64,000 nt of DNA from an uncultured Paracoccaceae bacterium (GTDB taxonomy: Bacteria; Pseudomonadota; Alphaproteobacteria; Rhodobacterales; Rhodobacteraceae): positions 379,501-443,500 of the forward strand of contig CANLDN010000002.1 of assembly GCA_947489445.1 (NCBI GenBank), read 5' to 3'. A model generated the notes under the pieces. The model was not told the DNA's origin, searched no databases, and saw only the letters and a list, made by a program, of their open reading frames with translations. Each line of letters opens with the position of its first letter. Within the stretch, counting starts at the first letter, position 1. A program made the position numbers and the translations under genes. This document shows positions 18,000-28,645 of this stretch, piece by piece.

Positions 18000-18237
18000 C
18001 CAGCCCGCCATCGTCAAAGACGCCAAGCACATTCAGTAACTGCCATCCATCACGTTGCAACGATGGGCGCAACTGATCTTCGGCTGACGGTACGTTACAG
18101 TCACCGCGCACCTCTGACACACCATAGTGCAGACGCAAAGGGCTATCCTGTTTTGCCTTATAATCGGCATAACATTCAGCCTGGGCGGTTCCCGCAGTCA
18201 GGCAAAAGATCAGAACTGAGAAAGAAAGATGTTTCAT
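17956..18237 (-). CDS. Small exported protein of unknown function
   Basis: A 93-aa protein with a typical cleavable signal (MKHLSFSVLIFCLTAGTAQA, cleavage before ECYADY). The mature part is about 70 residues, has two cysteines (ECYADYK and GDCNVPSAEDQ) and looks like the DUF family pattern HYGVSEVRGDC followed by QLRPSLQRDGWQLLNVLGVF. No function is recognised. It overlaps the winged-helix membrane protein downstream, which suggests that it could be a periplasmic partner of that regulator; this is inference from gene order only. Confidence 0.65.
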   Translation of the reverse strand: MKHLSFSVLIFCLTAGTAQAECYADYKAKQDSPLRLHYGVSEVRGDCNVPSAEDQLRPSLQRDGWQLLNVLGVFDDGGLDERRESAGEYFLRY

Positions 18238-18408
18238 GGTGACCAACTGACCTGACCCTGCCGTGATATTCAATAACGCCGCATGTTATCGCGTTGGCAA
18301 TCGCATAACCATCCCCCGTTATTGTTTGGCGGGACCGGGTCGGCACAAATTCGTTTCATCAGCACCTTCCGTCCCAACCAAGGTGCATGAAACGAAAGGA
18401 TACGTCCC

Positions 18409-18888
18409 ATGCTGAAATCCCTGACTGCGGGAATTACCGCACTTTCTTTGACCCTGGCAACTGCAATGCCGGCCCAGGCAAACGGTGTTGACCGCGAAGA
18501 TGTCGGCAAATTGCTGATCGGCCTTGCCGCCGTTGCCGTGATCGGTGCCGCCATTGAGAATAACAACCGCAGCAACCGTCGTGTCACACGGGTCCATGAC
18601 CGCACAAATCATGCCCCGCATGTCACACCGCCCCGTGCCAATGATTGGGCTGGATTGAACCGCAGTAACCGCCGCAACATTCTGCCGCATGATTGCGTGC
18701 GCCGGGTCGAAACCCGGTTCGGTAATTATCGCATGTTTGGGCATCGCTGCCTTGAACGCAATTACCGTCACGTGAACAGCCTGCCTGCCCGCTGCGCTGT
18801 CCGAGTTTATTCTAATAACGGTCCCCGCCGTGGCTTTGACCCTCTTTGCCTGCGGGAACAAGGGTACCGTTCTGATCGTCGCCACTAA
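18409..18888 (+). CDS. Exported Arg/Asn-rich hypothetical protein
   Basis: A 159-aa protein with a signal peptide (SLTAGITALSLTLATAMPAQ, Ala-x-Ala cleavage) followed by a second hydrophobic stretch (VGKLLIGLAAVAVIGAAI) that may anchor it. The rest is very basic and Asn/Arg-rich, with four conserved-looking cysteines (HDCVRR, HRCLERNY, ARCAVRV, PLCLREQ). The arrangement is seen in conserved hypothetical proteins of Rhodobacteraceae (from memory). It is followed by a strong terminator at 18974. No function assigned. Confidence 0.75.
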   Translation: MLKSLTAGITALSLTLATAMPAQANGVDREDVGKLLIGLAAVAVIGAAIENNNRSNRRVTRVHDRTNHAPHVTPPRANDWAGLNRSNRRNILPHDCVRRVETRFGNYRMFGHRCLERNYRHVNSLPARCAVRVYSNNGPRRGFDPLCLREQGYRSDRRH

Positions 18889-18973
18889 GGTGCGATCACG
18901 CTAGCGCGGTTCCCCGCCCCGGTTACCGCGCCACCTGAGGTGTTTGACGTCCCCCCGATGTCATGACACCGCT

Positions 18974-19011
18974 GGGGCAGAGAGATTGGACATGGCTCTC
19001 TGCCCCTTTTT
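18974..19011 (+). terminator. Rho-independent terminator
   Basis: An 11-bp perfect stem (GGGGCAGAGAG / CTCTCTGCCCC) with an 11-nt loop, followed by TTTTT. It ends the transcript of the exported Arg/Asn-rich protein just before rnhB. Confidence 0.85.
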
Positions 19012-19047
19012 GCTTGCAGCGACCGGTCTGTTCTGGTCACTGACCCT

Positions 19048-19678
19048 ATGACCCAACCTGATTTCAGCTTTGAGCAGGCCGCATTTGATCGCGGCCTTAC
19101 GCATGTCGCGGGTGTGGATGAGGTCGGGCGCGGCCCCCTGGCCGGCCCTGTGGTTGCCGCAGCCGTGATCCTGGACCCGATGGATGTTCCCGCTGGTCTG
19201 AATGACAGCAAGAAACTGTCCGCCAAGCAACGCGAGGCGCTGTTTGATACGATTATGAACAGCGCTGATGTTTGCATCGCCGAAGCCACGGTGGCGGAGA
19301 TTGACGAACATAATATTTTGCGCGCCTCCCACATTGCCATGGTCCGTGCTGTCGCGGGGTTAAGCCAGGCGCCTGACCATATCCTGATCGACGGCAATTT
19401 GGTCCCCCGCGGTCTGACCACATCCAGCGAAACCATCATCAAGGGTGACGCGCGCAGCCAGTCGATTGCCGCCGCTTCCATCGTCGCCAAACTGTGGCGC
19501 GACAGACACATGGTGGATTTGGCGCAACAGTTTCCGGGCTATGGCTGGGACAAGAATGCTGGATACCCTACGGCCCAACATAAACAGGGGTTAGCGACGC
19601 TTGGTGTTACCCCTCATCATAGACGTTCGTTCAAACCCATACACAACATCTTGTATCAAGATAAAAACATAAGTGATT

Positions 19679-19680
<2 letters not shown>
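19048..19680 (+). CDS. rnhB: Ribonuclease HII
   Basis: Removes RNA from RNA-DNA hybrids and single ribonucleotides from DNA, 210 aa. The signature VAGVDEVGRGPLAGPVVAAA supplies catalytic Asp24 and Glu25; further acidic residues lie in ILIDGNLVPRG and in QSIAAASIVAKLWRDRHMVD. The C-terminal segment FPGYGWDKNAGYPTAQHKQG is typical of the family. ccrM follows on the same strand after about 90 bp; the rnhB-ccrM order is common in alphaproteobacteria (family knowledge). A GANTC site overlaps the final codon/stop. Confidence 0.96.
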
Positions 19681-20880
<1,200 letters not shown>

Positions 20881-20956
20881 TTTTTCCAAAGTTGATACCG
20901 CCGGTGCCTGCGGCAAACCTTTTCATGGTGAAAAGGTCCGTATGCACTAACTTTAT

Positions 20957-20988
20957 CCCCGCCGTACTTGCTACGGCGGGGTTTTTTT
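20957..20988 (+). terminator. Rho-independent terminator after ccrM
   Basis: A 9-bp perfect G+C-rich stem (CCCCGCCGT / ACGGCGGGG) with a 7-nt loop, followed by seven T. It lies about 75 bp after the ccrM stop. Confidence 0.92.
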
Positions 20989-21046
20989 GAGACCCCATTA
21001 ATCAAAACACGCTTGGATCAAATCCGCTGCGTGTTTAGCCTATGGC

Positions 21047-21522
21047 ATGGATAAGAGTTTTCGACTGGCGCCGCTCGCTTGTAAAATAGCACGTGCAAAG
21101 ACCTGCGGTGATATCTTGTCAGAATTGCCTGATTGGTTTGGCCCGTTCGAAGTCTACCGCGACTACATTGATGATATCGAAACACGGCCAGTATTTGTGG
21201 CACAGATACAAGGCCAGAACATTGGCATCATGGCGCTGACCCAAACCACGGATGCATCGGTGGATATTCACCTTTTGGCGGTCCGGCCAGAGCATCACGG
21301 GACGGGGGTTGGGCGCGCGTTTGTGGCATTGGCCAAGGAGTACGCGCAGCGAAATGATACGACGTTCTTGACCGTCAAAACCCTTGGCCCGTCGCAAGAA
21401 AACGTCGCCTATGAAAGGACACGGCGGTTTTATGGAAGTTGGGGTTTGCGCCTTTAGAGGAGTTTTTGGACTTCTGGGGCAAAGACGTTCCGATGCTGCT
21501 GCAATGCCAAAGCGTGACGTAA
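21047..21522 (+). pseudogene. GNAT acetyltransferase, frameshifted near the C-terminus
   Basis: A GNAT-fold N-acetyltransferase. The acetyl-CoA binding motif is LAVRPEHHGTGVGRAFVALA, and the frame is intact up to the YERTRRFYGSWG region near 21430, where it soon meets a TAG (21455-21457). Shifting frame there restores a normal GNAT ending, KLGFAPLEEFLDFWGKDVPM, with a stop at 21520-21522. The loss of a single base in a GGAAGTTGG context explains it. Either the gene is recently inactivated or this is an assembly error; the truncated 136-aa product would lack the last strand of the fold. Monocistronic, convergent with alkB. Confidence 0.8.
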
Positions 21523-21534
21523 AAGCCGGTGGTT

Positions 21535-22677
21535 TTATCGCGGTGGCGGATTGCTCGTTGTTTTATACGCCGACCAATCCGTAATCTCTGGATAGTACAT
21601 TTCGCGCCATCGCTTTACCCGCGGGTTCATCACCTTGCGCCAGATCGTTGGCGACAGCGCCGCCATTGTCATCACCGGATAACCGAAGGGCAGTTGGGGT
21701 GCCTCTTCTTCTGTGTAGGTTTGCAATAAGGGGAACCGGCGGTTGGGTTTGAAATGATGGTCAGAATGCCGTTGCAAATTGATCAGCAACCAGTTCGACG
21801 CCCGGTGTGCCGAGTTCCAGGAATGGCGCGGCAAGACATGTTCGTATTTGCCGTCGCCCAGATGCTTGCGGGTCAGCCCGTAATGTTCCACGTAATTAAC
21901 CAGTTCCAGTTGGAAGACCGCCCAGAATGCCTGTGTGGCAAACAGGAATACCCCCCACCACCCGCCGATCAGCGCCGCCAGCAGGACGAACCCGCCCTGT
22001 AGCGCCCAATAGCGCCAGAATGGGTTTGATTTGTCGTGCCATGGCAGGCCTTTACGGGCGAGCATGGTTTTTTCCGCCTTGAATGCGGAGACCAGACATT
22101 GCTTTAGGACACGTGGGAAGAACCGCCAAAAGCTTTCGCCATAGCGCGCGGTCACCGGATCGCGGGGCGTGGCCACGTAGCGGTGATGGACCAACAGATG
22201 CTCTGACCGGAAATGCGAGTAGAGCACCGAGGCCATCAGGATATCGGCCATCCAGCGTTCGATCTTTGGCTTTTGGTGCATCAATTCGTGGCTGTAGGTG
22301 ATGCCGATGGTCCCGGACAAAACGCCAATGCCAACGAACAGCGCCCATTCCTCGAACCCTGTCAGATGGTCAGTCTGGACTGTATAAATCATGAGCCCAA
22401 AGACCGTGGCCAATTGCACGGGGGTCCACAACAAGGTGATCAGGCGATACCAAAACAGATGCTCCTCTGGTGTTTCCAGATCGGGATTGTCGGTTTTCAA
22501 ACCGATCACGTAGTCAAGCCCGCTAAAAAGATACCACGTTGAAACAGGCAACAACAAAAGCGCCCATCCGCCCTGCATTGCTACAAAAATCGCCAATGGC
22601 ACCAAGGTCAGCGAAAGCCAGAATGGCAGCGCCGCGGTGAGCCTGCCGATCTGTGGTGATCCGGGTATTGTTGTCAT
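21535..22677 (-). CDS. alkB: Alkane 1-monooxygenase AlkB
   Basis: Integral-membrane non-heme di-iron hydroxylase that oxidises n-alkanes to primary alcohols using rubredoxin, 380 aa. The histidine boxes are present: TYSHELMHQKPKIERWM, then SEHLLVHHRYVATPRDP, the NYVEHYGLTRK signature and LQRHSDHHFKPNRRF. About six hydrophobic segments are seen, starting LPFWLSLTLVPLAIFVAMQG. No rubredoxin, rubredoxin reductase or alkane regulator lies beside it, so electrons must come from genes elsewhere. AlkB is common in marine roseobacters (family knowledge). It ends very close to the convergent GNAT pseudogene. Confidence 0.94.
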   Translation of the reverse strand: MTTIPGSPQIGRLTAALPFWLSLTLVPLAIFVAMQGGWALLLLPVSTWYLFSGLDYVIGLKTDNPDLETPEEHLFWYRLITLLWTPVQLATVFGLMIYTVQTDHLTGFEEWALFVGIGVLSGTIGITYSHELMHQKPKIERWMADILMASVLYSHFRSEHLLVHHRYVATPRDPVTARYGESFWRFFPRVLKQCLVSAFKAEKTMLARKGLPWHDKSNPFWRYWALQGGFVLLAALIGGWWGVFLFATQAFWAVFQLELVNYVEHYGLTRKHLGDGKYEHVLPRHSWNSAHRASNWLLINLQRHSDHHFKPNRRFPLLQTYTEEEAPQLPFGYPVMTMAALSPTIWRKVMNPRVKRWREMYYPEITDWSAYKTTSNPPPR

Positions 22678-22734
22678 GTCGGCCCCCTTTAGCGCAAGAA
22701 CTTGGGCAAAGGTTACGTTGTCTGGGCGTTCTAC

Positions 22735-23787
22735 TCAATCATCGCGTAACGTCATGGCGGCCAGATCATAGACCTTGCGCATGGCGGTGGGCAAAGCGGC
22801 GGGGCTAAAATCTGCCTGCGCAATGAAGGAGCCGCGTGCTGGTTTTGTGTCCACCGGCACCGTTGCGGTCATGATTTTCAGGCGCAGGTGGAAATGGGTG
22901 AAGGTATGGCGCGCCTCTTCGTTCAGCGGCATCCATGCTGCGGACAATGGCGGTGCTGCCTCTGGCTCTGCGTTCCATTCGGAGCCGGGCCAGCCAAGCA
23001 TACCGCCCAAAAGCCCGGTTTCGGGTCGTGTTTCCAGTAGCCAAGCCCCGTCTTCGCGCCGCGCCACATAGGCAATGCCATGCCGTGTGGGTGTCTTTTT
23101 CTTGGGGGTCTTCTTGGGCAGTTCCGTCGCCGTCCCTGCCTGCCGCGCCGCACATGGGTCGCGCCATGGGCATATGCCGCAGGCTGGGCTGCGGGGGGTG
23201 CAGATGGTGGCGCCGAGGTCCATGACGGCTTGGGCATAATCGCCAGGCCGTTCACTTGGCGTCAGCGCAGCAGCCCGTTCGGTCAGCACAGGTTTCGAAC
23301 CGGGGAGCGGGTCATGGATATCATGGAGCCGCGCCATCACCCGTTCGACGTTGCCGTCCACAACGGTTTCGGGTTGATCGAAAGCGATGGAGGCAATCGC
23401 GGCAGCCGTATAGGGCCCGATCCCCGGCAAGGTTAGGAGCGTTTTGTAATCATCGGGGAAAGTGCTGTTGTGATCCGCGACGACCGCCCGTGCACATTTC
23501 AGCAGGTTGCGCGCGCGGGCGTAATAGCCGAGCCCGGCCCATGCCGCCATCACGTCAGCGTCTTCAGCCGCTGCCAGATCGACAACAGACGGCCAGAGCC
23601 CCATGAATTTGCGATGGTAATCACGTACCGCGGCAACGGTGGTTTGCTGTAGCATCACCTCTGACATCCAGACGGCGTAGGGGTCGGGCAGAATGCCTGC
23701 CTTGCGGTCCGCTGGCGGCACCCGCCAAGGCATGTCCCGCGCGTGGACGTCGTACCATGTCAAAAGCTCTGCACTGAGGTCACGCAA
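22735..23787 (-). CDS. mutY: A/G-specific adenine glycosylase
   Basis: Removes adenine mispaired with 8-oxoguanine, 350 aa; together with mutM in this window it forms the GO repair system. The helix-hairpin-helix LLTLPGIGPYTAAAIASIAF is followed by VVDGNVERVMARL with the catalytic Asp. The 4Fe-4S cluster loop C-x6-C-x2-C-x5-C is complete (CTPRSPACGICPWRDPC). The C-terminal Nudix-like domain (about 230-350) recognises 8-oxoG. It is divergent from the DUF721 gene across 68 bp. Confidence 0.95.
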   Translation of the reverse strand: MRDLSAELLTWYDVHARDMPWRVPPADRKAGILPDPYAVWMSEVMLQQTTVAAVRDYHRKFMGLWPSVVDLAAAEDADVMAAWAGLGYYARARNLLKCARAVVADHNSTFPDDYKTLLTLPGIGPYTAAAIASIAFDQPETVVDGNVERVMARLHDIHDPLPGSKPVLTERAAALTPSERPGDYAQAVMDLGATICTPRSPACGICPWRDPCAARQAGTATELPKKTPKKKTPTRHGIAYVARREDGAWLLETRPETGLLGGMLGWPGSEWNAEPEAAPPLSAAWMPLNEEARHTFTHFHLRLKIMTATVPVDTKPARGSFIAQADFSPAALPTAMRKVYDLAAMTLRDD

Positions 23788-23855
23788 TGTTTATTTACCC
23801 TTTATCATCGTTTCGCTGACTTGGCCTGTCAGATCGCATAAGCTAGAGCGTAGAT

Positions 23856-24365
23856 ATGAAACAGCCACGCCACACCAGCAAGACCCGCGGATTTTCCCGC
23901 GCTGCCGTGCTTCTTCAGCCGCGTATTCGTGCGGCGAGTGAAGATCGTGGTTTTGCGGTGACCCGATTGCTGACCCATTGGGCTGAAGTTGTGGGCGAAG
24001 CGACCGCGCAGATCGCGACGCCAGTGAATGTAAGCTATGGTAAGGGCGGGATGGGGGCCACGCTGACCTTGCTAACAACCGGCGCACAGGCCCCGATGTT
24101 GGAGATGCAAAAAGAGCAAATCCGCGAAAAGGTGAATGCCTGCTACGGCTACAGGGCCATTAGCCGTGTCCGGATCACGCAGACCGCGCCAACCGGTTTT
24201 GCCGAAGGTCGGGTGGCGTTTGCTCCTGCGCCGAAAACGGCCCATGCGCCTGATCCTGCTGTGACATCGGCGGCAAAGGCCCTATCTGAAGATGTAAAGA
24301 ACGAAGACTTGCGCGCAGCCCTTGCCGCGCTTGGCGCAAATGTCCTATCCAAACGAAAATCCTGA
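23856..24365 (+). CDS. DUF721 (DciA-like) protein
   Basis: A 169-aa basic protein. The N-terminal ~95 residues fit DUF721: the VLLQPRIRAASEDRGFAVTR helix, LLTHWAEVVGEATAQIATPV, then the beta strands GATLTLLTTGAQAPMLEMQK and VNACYGYRAISRVRITQT. DciA proteins load the replicative helicase in bacteria lacking DnaC, but alphaproteobacterial members are less studied, so only the family is asserted. The C-terminal ~60 residues are Ala/Lys-rich and probably disordered. It is followed by a DsbA-like gene after 12 bp; a mutY / DUF721 / DsbA order recurs in Rhodobacteraceae (from memory). Confidence 0.8.
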   Translation: MKQPRHTSKTRGFSRAAVLLQPRIRAASEDRGFAVTRLLTHWAEVVGEATAQIATPVNVSYGKGGMGATLTLLTTGAQAPMLEMQKEQIREKVNACYGYRAISRVRITQTAPTGFAEGRVAFAPAPKTAHAPDPAVTSAAKALSEDVKNEDLRAALAALGANVLSKRKS

Positions 24366-24377
24366 TCAGAGGTGAAT

Positions 24378-25043
24378 ATGGAACGCAGAACTCTTTTAGC
24401 CGCTGGTGGCGGTGCTCTTGTCGCACTGGGCGCTGGTTGGATGCTGACTCGGCCCGATCCGGAAATAGGTCTATTGCCCGGTGCCGCCAATGCACAAACA
24501 GCAAGTGGCGAACTGCCCGAAGTCGTTGAAATGATCGCGGGCAACCCGGATGCAGCGGTCGAGGTGATTGAATACGCATCATTCACCTGCCCGCATTGCG
24601 CGACGTTTCATGCCAATCAGTATCAGTCGCTGAAAGCGAATTATATCGACACAGGCAAAATCCGGTTCGTCTATCGCGAGGTGTATTTTGATCGCCCCGG
24701 TCTTTGGGCGTCAATGATTGCGCGTTGCCCCGGCACAACCGATTTCTTCTTTGGCTTCTCTGAACTGGTTTATGAACGTCAGCGGGAATGGTTGGCCAGC
24801 GGAGACCCAACACAAGTCATTCAGGAGTTGCGCACCTTGGCCAAAACGGCCGGTCTGGATGATGCCACCCTTGATGCCTGTCTGAGCGATGGGCCGAAGG
24901 CGGAAAGCCTGTTCACATGGTATCAGGCGAATGCGGACCGTGACGGCATCAATTCGACCCCCAGCTTCCTGATTGACGGGCAGAGTTATTCCAACATGGC
25001 CTATGATGAATTTGCCGAAATCCTGGATGCAAAGCTAAGCTGA
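24378..25043 (+). CDS. DsbA-family thiol:disulfide protein
   Basis: Exported thioredoxin-fold oxidoreductase, 221 aa. The N-terminus MERRTLLAAGGGALVALGAG resembles a Tat or Sec signal with twin Arg. The active site CPHC is at residues 71-74 in EYASFTCPHCATFHANQYQS, and the helical insertion and cis-Pro region (INSTPSFLIDGQSYSNM) are as in the DsbA/BdbD group. ATG 24378 follows AGAGGTGA and is preferred to the GTG two codons earlier. The last base overlaps the start of the CoA-transferase gene (TGATG), so the two are co-translated. Confidence 0.9.
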   Translation: MERRTLLAAGGGALVALGAGWMLTRPDPEIGLLPGAANAQTASGELPEVVEMIAGNPDAAVEVIEYASFTCPHCATFHANQYQSLKANYIDTGKIRFVYREVYFDRPGLWASMIARCPGTTDFFFGFSELVYERQREWLASGDPTQVIQELRTLAKTAGLDDATLDACLSDGPKAESLFTWYQANADRDGINSTPSFLIDGQSYSNMAYDEFAEILDAKLS

Positions 25044-26164
25044 TGACGCCCCTTTCAGGGCTGAAAGTTGTGGAGCTGGCGCGGGTCCTTGCGGGCCCGC
25101 TTGCCGGTCAAACGCTTGCTGATCTTGGTGCAGAGGTGATCAAGGTCGAAGCCCCGCAAGGCGATGATACTCGCAGGTGGGGCCCACCATTTGTAGAACA
25201 TGATGGCGAAGAGAGTGCCGCCTATTTCCACAGCTGTAATCGTGGGAAGAAATCGGTTGTCATCGATTTTCGTACCCCGGAGGGTCAGGCGCAGGTTCGC
25301 AAACTGATTGCCGATGCCGATATCCTGATTGAGAATTTCAAGGTAGGTGGGTTGGCGAAATACGGGCTGGATTATGACAGTCTTGCCGTGCTCAATCCGC
25401 GCCTGATTTACTGTTCGATCACCGGCTTTGGTCAGGATGGTCCTTATGCCAAGCGGGCTGGGTATGACTATATTATCCAAGGTATGTCCGGCCTGATGTC
25501 AGTGACGGGTGAACCTGGCGGCCAGCCGCAGAAGGTGGGTGTTGCCGTTACGGATGTCTTCACCGGGATTTACGCTAGCACCGCTATTTTGGCCGCTGTC
25601 CATCAGCGCCAGACCACGGGCAAGGGCCAGCATATCGATTTGGCTCTGCTGGATGTGGCGACGGCTGTGATGACCAATCAGGCGATGAACTATCTGGTGA
25701 CAGGTGATGCGCCGCAGCGGATGGGCAACGCCCATCCCAATATTGTGCCCTATCAGGTGTTTGATTGCGCTGATGGCCATATCATCGTGGCCAGTGGGAA
25801 TGACGGGCAATATGCCAAGTTCTGTAAGCTGTTGGGTTTGCCGGAGCTGATTGATGATCCGCTTTATGCGACCAACGCCGCCCGCTTGGCCAACCGCGAC
25901 GCATTGGACGCCCTTTTGACGGCCCAAACTGTGAAATGGGTGAAAGCTGATCTGCTCGCTGCTTGCGAAGATTATGGCGTACCCGCAGGACCGATCAACG
26001 ATATGGCTGAAACATTTGATGATCCGCAGGTTGTACATCGCGGATTGCGTGTTGATCTGAATGGGGTTCCGTCTGTGCGCCTGCCGATCAGGTTCTCGGA
26101 TGCGGATGTGACGCCATCAAGACCCTCGCCCAAGCTCGGGCAGGATCAGGATCTGCTGGATTAA
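25043..26164 (+). CDS. CaiB/BaiF family CoA transferase
   Basis: Class III CoA transferase, 373 aa, moving CoA between carboxylic acids. The N-terminus [20 protein letters not shown], then [20 protein letters not shown], and the [17 protein letters not shown] segment are typical. The catalytic Asp lies in [20 protein letters not shown]. The second conserved block is [20 protein letters not shown]. The substrate is not predictable. It overlaps the DsbA-like gene by one base and the convergent lpxK by 4 bp. Confidence 0.93.
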   Translation: MTPLSGLKVVELARVLAGPLAGQTLADLGAEVIKVEAPQGDDTRRWGPPFVEHDGEESAAYFHSCNRGKKSVVIDFRTPEGQAQVRKLIADADILIENFKVGGLAKYGLDYDSLAVLNPRLIYCSITGFGQDGPYAKRAGYDYIIQGMSGLMSVTGEPGGQPQKVGVAVTDVFTGIYASTAILAAVHQRQTTGKGQHIDLALLDVATAVMTNQAMNYLVTGDAPQRMGNAHPNIVPYQVFDCADGHIIVASGNDGQYAKFCKLLGLPELIDDPLYATNAARLANRDALDALLTAQTVKWVKADLLAACEDYGVPAGPINDMAETFDDPQVVHRGLRVDLNGVPSVRLPIRFSDADVTPSRPSPKLGQDQDLLD

Positions 26165-27144
26165 AGCCTCAGTTTTTCAAAGGCCGCATCAAGTGGTTCC
26201 CAATCGACCAGTTGCAGCCTGACAGGCAAGGTCAACACCTTCATGCGGAAACTTTTGGGCAGGCGCACTGCGTCTTTTTCGGTAGTGACCAGTTGGGCGT
26301 TGCGCGTTTGCGCTTCAACCTCCAGTCGTTTCATCAAGGCGGGAGTGAGTGGTTGGTGATCGGCCAAGCCTTCGGCCCGGACGACATCTGCGCCCATGTC
26401 GCGCAGGGTGAGGAAGAATTTTTCGGGGTGGCCGATGCCTGCGAAGGCAAGCAGGCGCAGGTCACGCCACGGCATGCCAGTGGGTAAGGGGGCCAGATGC
26501 CCGGTCAGATGTGGGATGGGGAAGGTCCAGTCTTGCGCGAACTGATCCTGCGCCGCAGGTGGCCCGATGGACAGCACCAGATCAGCGCGGGCAAGGCCGG
26601 TCCTAACCGGTTCCCGCAGTGGTCCGGCGGGTAGAACGCGCCCGTTGCCGAAGCCCCGCATCGCGTCCACGACAATGATTGACAGGTCCTTGGCCACGCC
26701 GGGGTTCTGAAACCCATCATCGAGCAGAATGACATCTGCACCTGCCGCTTCTGCCTGCTTCACACCAGCCGCCCGGTCCCGGGCAACCCATGTGGGCACG
26801 AACGCCGCGAGCAATAGTGGTTCATCGCCAGTTTCGGAGGCCTTATGGGATCGGTCGTCCACCTGAACCGGTCCGGTCAGCGTGCCGCCATAGCCGCGCG
26901 AGACGACATGCGGGTTACGTCCGCGCGCCTTGAGCCTTTCGATCAATGCGATAGTTGTTGGTGTTTTGCCTGTGCCACCGGCGTTTATGTTACCCACACA
27001 GATGACGGGCACATCGGCCCGGTAACCGGTTGCACGTAAGCGCCGCGCGGTTCCTGCAGCGTAAAGGGCGGCAACCGGCGCCAGCAATTTGGCCAAAAGT
27101 GCTGGCTTGTCCGGCGCAGTGAACCAGAATGCGGGCGCGCGCAT
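26161..27144 (-). CDS. lpxK: Tetraacyldisaccharide 4'-kinase
   Basis: Phosphorylates lipid A disaccharide at the 4' position; peripheral inner-membrane enzyme, 327 aa. The Walker A motif is [20 protein letters not shown], and Walker B-like [20 protein letters not shown] follows, with the DGFQ signature. The C-terminal [20 protein letters not shown] and [11 protein letters not shown] are characteristic. It begins on the base after the waaA stop, at the end of the pmbA-cysQ-DUF4170-waaA-lpxK operon. Confidence 0.95.
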   Translation of the reverse strand: MRAPAFWFTAPDKPALLAKLLAPVAALYAAGTARRLRATGYRADVPVICVGNINAGGTGKTPTTIALIERLKARGRNPHVVSRGYGGTLTGPVQVDDRSHKASETGDEPLLLAAFVPTWVARDRAAGVKQAEAAGADVILLDDGFQNPGVAKDLSIIVVDAMRGFGNGRVLPAGPLREPVRTGLARADLVLSIGPPAAQDQFAQDWTFPIPHLTGHLAPLPTGMPWRDLRLLAFAGIGHPEKFFLTLRDMGADVVRAEGLADHQPLTPALMKRLEVEAQTRNAQLVTTEKDAVRLPKSFRMKVLTLPVRLQLVDWEPLDAAFEKLRL

Positions 27145-28341
27145 TTAGTGGCCCAACTCTTCCAAGCGGGTTTGGATGAAGGCGGCGATCCGGTTGGTCA
27201 CATCCGCCCCGCGCGATGTGACATCCCACGCGGCATGTGCCAACTCTGCTGTTCGGTCCGCAGAAAGCAGCGACTCCACCACAGGGCCCAAATCATTTCC
27301 TGACCGGATCAGTCGTGACGCGCCGGCTGCGTTCAGCCGCGCTGCGTGTCGCTGAAACGGGGCCACCTGCGGACCGTAAAGCACAGCGGAGCCCAGCGAT
27401 GTCGCCTCAAACGGATCGCGGCAACCGCCGCCATGCAGCGTGCCGCCCAGATAGGTGATGGGGGCGATACGGTACCACAACCCCAGTTCTTCGTCAGTAT
27501 CGACGATATAGACCTGCGTGGGCTCTGCCGGTTCGTTTTCTTCGGAGCGCAACGTGACGTGGAAACCATCCTCGCGCATTTTACTGACAAATTCAGGCGC
27601 GTCGTCAGAGTCCTTTGGTACCACGATCAGCAGCAGGCGGTGGGCACGGTGGCTGGCTTTGCGATGGGCCCTGCACAGGTCATGGCATTCGTTCGGCACA
27701 GCCGCTGCTGCCAGCCAAACCGGGCGGGTGCCGATGGCTTGGGACAGTTCCTGACGTTCTGATTCTGCGCTGGGCAAGGCCGGATCGCAGTCTTCCATCG
27801 CACCTGTGACCAGCACAACCTCGGCAGGTGTGCCTGCCCTGATCAAACGCTCGGCCGCATTGTGATCGAGGGTGAGCACGGCCTCGAACTGGGACAAGAG
27901 CGAACGCATCGCCCCCGGGACCCAGCCGCCGACCACCTGTTCCAGACCATCGCCATTGGCATCCACCAAAATGCTGTGCATCGCAGCGGCGCGCATTTCT
28001 TCAAGCAGGATCAGATCCAGATCGCCACGCACCCAGACGGCCATGGCGGGCTGCCAATGGGCGATGAAGGTGCGGATATTGTCCTTGCCACGTGGTTCGG
28101 GCAAGGCGCGGGCCGCCATCGCTGGTGTCCAGTCACGCAACGTCGCGATGATCTGTATGGGGTCCCCATCTTCGGCCAGTTTGCGGCCAAGCGTTTCGAC
28201 GGCTGTCAACTGATCAGGATGGCTGCATCGTGCCCATATGATCACGCCAAAAGGGCGCGGTGGTTGGGTGCCCAGCCGTTCCGCGTTGTCGCCCGACCCA
28301 AGGCCTGCGACATAAGCAGCAATCGTCAGGGATCGTGCCAT
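27145..28341 (-). CDS. waaA: 3-deoxy-D-manno-octulosonic acid transferase
   Basis: Kdo transferase (KdtA), GT30-type glycosyltransferase that adds Kdo to lipid A, 398 aa. The N-terminal domain has HWQPAMAVWVRGDLDLILLE and the C-terminal donor-binding region ITYLGGTLHGGGCRDPFEAT, the counterpart of the GGS..GGHNPLE motif. The sequence is the divergent short form seen in Rhodobacterales, and the usual N-terminal membrane anchor is weak. ATG 28341 begins MARSLTIAAYVAGL; the frame is open up to 28482 but that part is low-complexity basic and overlaps DUF4170. It abuts lpxK directly. Confidence 0.85.
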   Translation of the reverse strand: MARSLTIAAYVAGLGSGDNAERLGTQPPRPFGVIIWARCSHPDQLTAVETLGRKLAEDGDPIQIIATLRDWTPAMAARALPEPRGKDNIRTFIAHWQPAMAVWVRGDLDLILLEEMRAAAMHSILVDANGDGLEQVVGGWVPGAMRSLLSQFEAVLTLDHNAAERLIRAGTPAEVVLVTGAMEDCDPALPSAESERQELSQAIGTRPVWLAAAAVPNECHDLCRAHRKASHRAHRLLLIVVPKDSDDAPEFVSKMREDGFHVTLRSEENEPAEPTQVYIVDTDEELGLWYRIAPITYLGGTLHGGGCRDPFEATSLGSAVLYGPQVAPFQRHAARLNAAGASRLIRSGNDLGPVVESLLSADRTAELAHAAWDVTSRGADVTNRIAAFIQTRLEELGH

Positions 28342-28361
28342 TCGTCTGGTCCTGTCGGGCT

Positions 28362-28607
28362 TTAGTTGCCCAGTTCTTCGGTTGGAGAGGCTTCGGTTTC
28401 TTCGTCCCGCAGCCGGTGAATATGTGCAATGAAATAGCGCATATGCGCGTTGTCGACGGTGCGCTGTGCCGCACTTTTCCACGCATTATAGGCCGCGTCA
28501 TAATTCGGGTACATGCCAACGATATCGATATCGTCAACATCTTTGAATGCGTTCTTTGTCGGATCGACGAGTTCGCCGCCAAAGACAAGGTGCAGGCGCT
28601 GTGTCAT
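28362..28607 (-). CDS. DUF4170 domain-containing protein
   Basis: An 81-aa acidic protein. MTQRLHLVFGGELVDPTKNA followed by FKDVDDIDIVGMYPNYDAAY and NAWKSAAQRTVDNAHMRYFI matches DUF4170, a small alphaproteobacterial family of unknown function. It sits between cysQ-like and waaA, a conserved place in this lipid A operon (family knowledge). A role linked to lipopolysaccharide is inferred from context only. Confidence 0.88.
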   Translation of the reverse strand: MTQRLHLVFGGELVDPTKNAFKDVDDIDIVGMYPNYDAAYNAWKSAAQRTVDNAHMRYFIAHIHRLRDEETEASPTEELGN

Positions 28608-28645
28608 CAAGATAGCCTTTGTGAGTGTTTTGTTTCGCAGCCACC

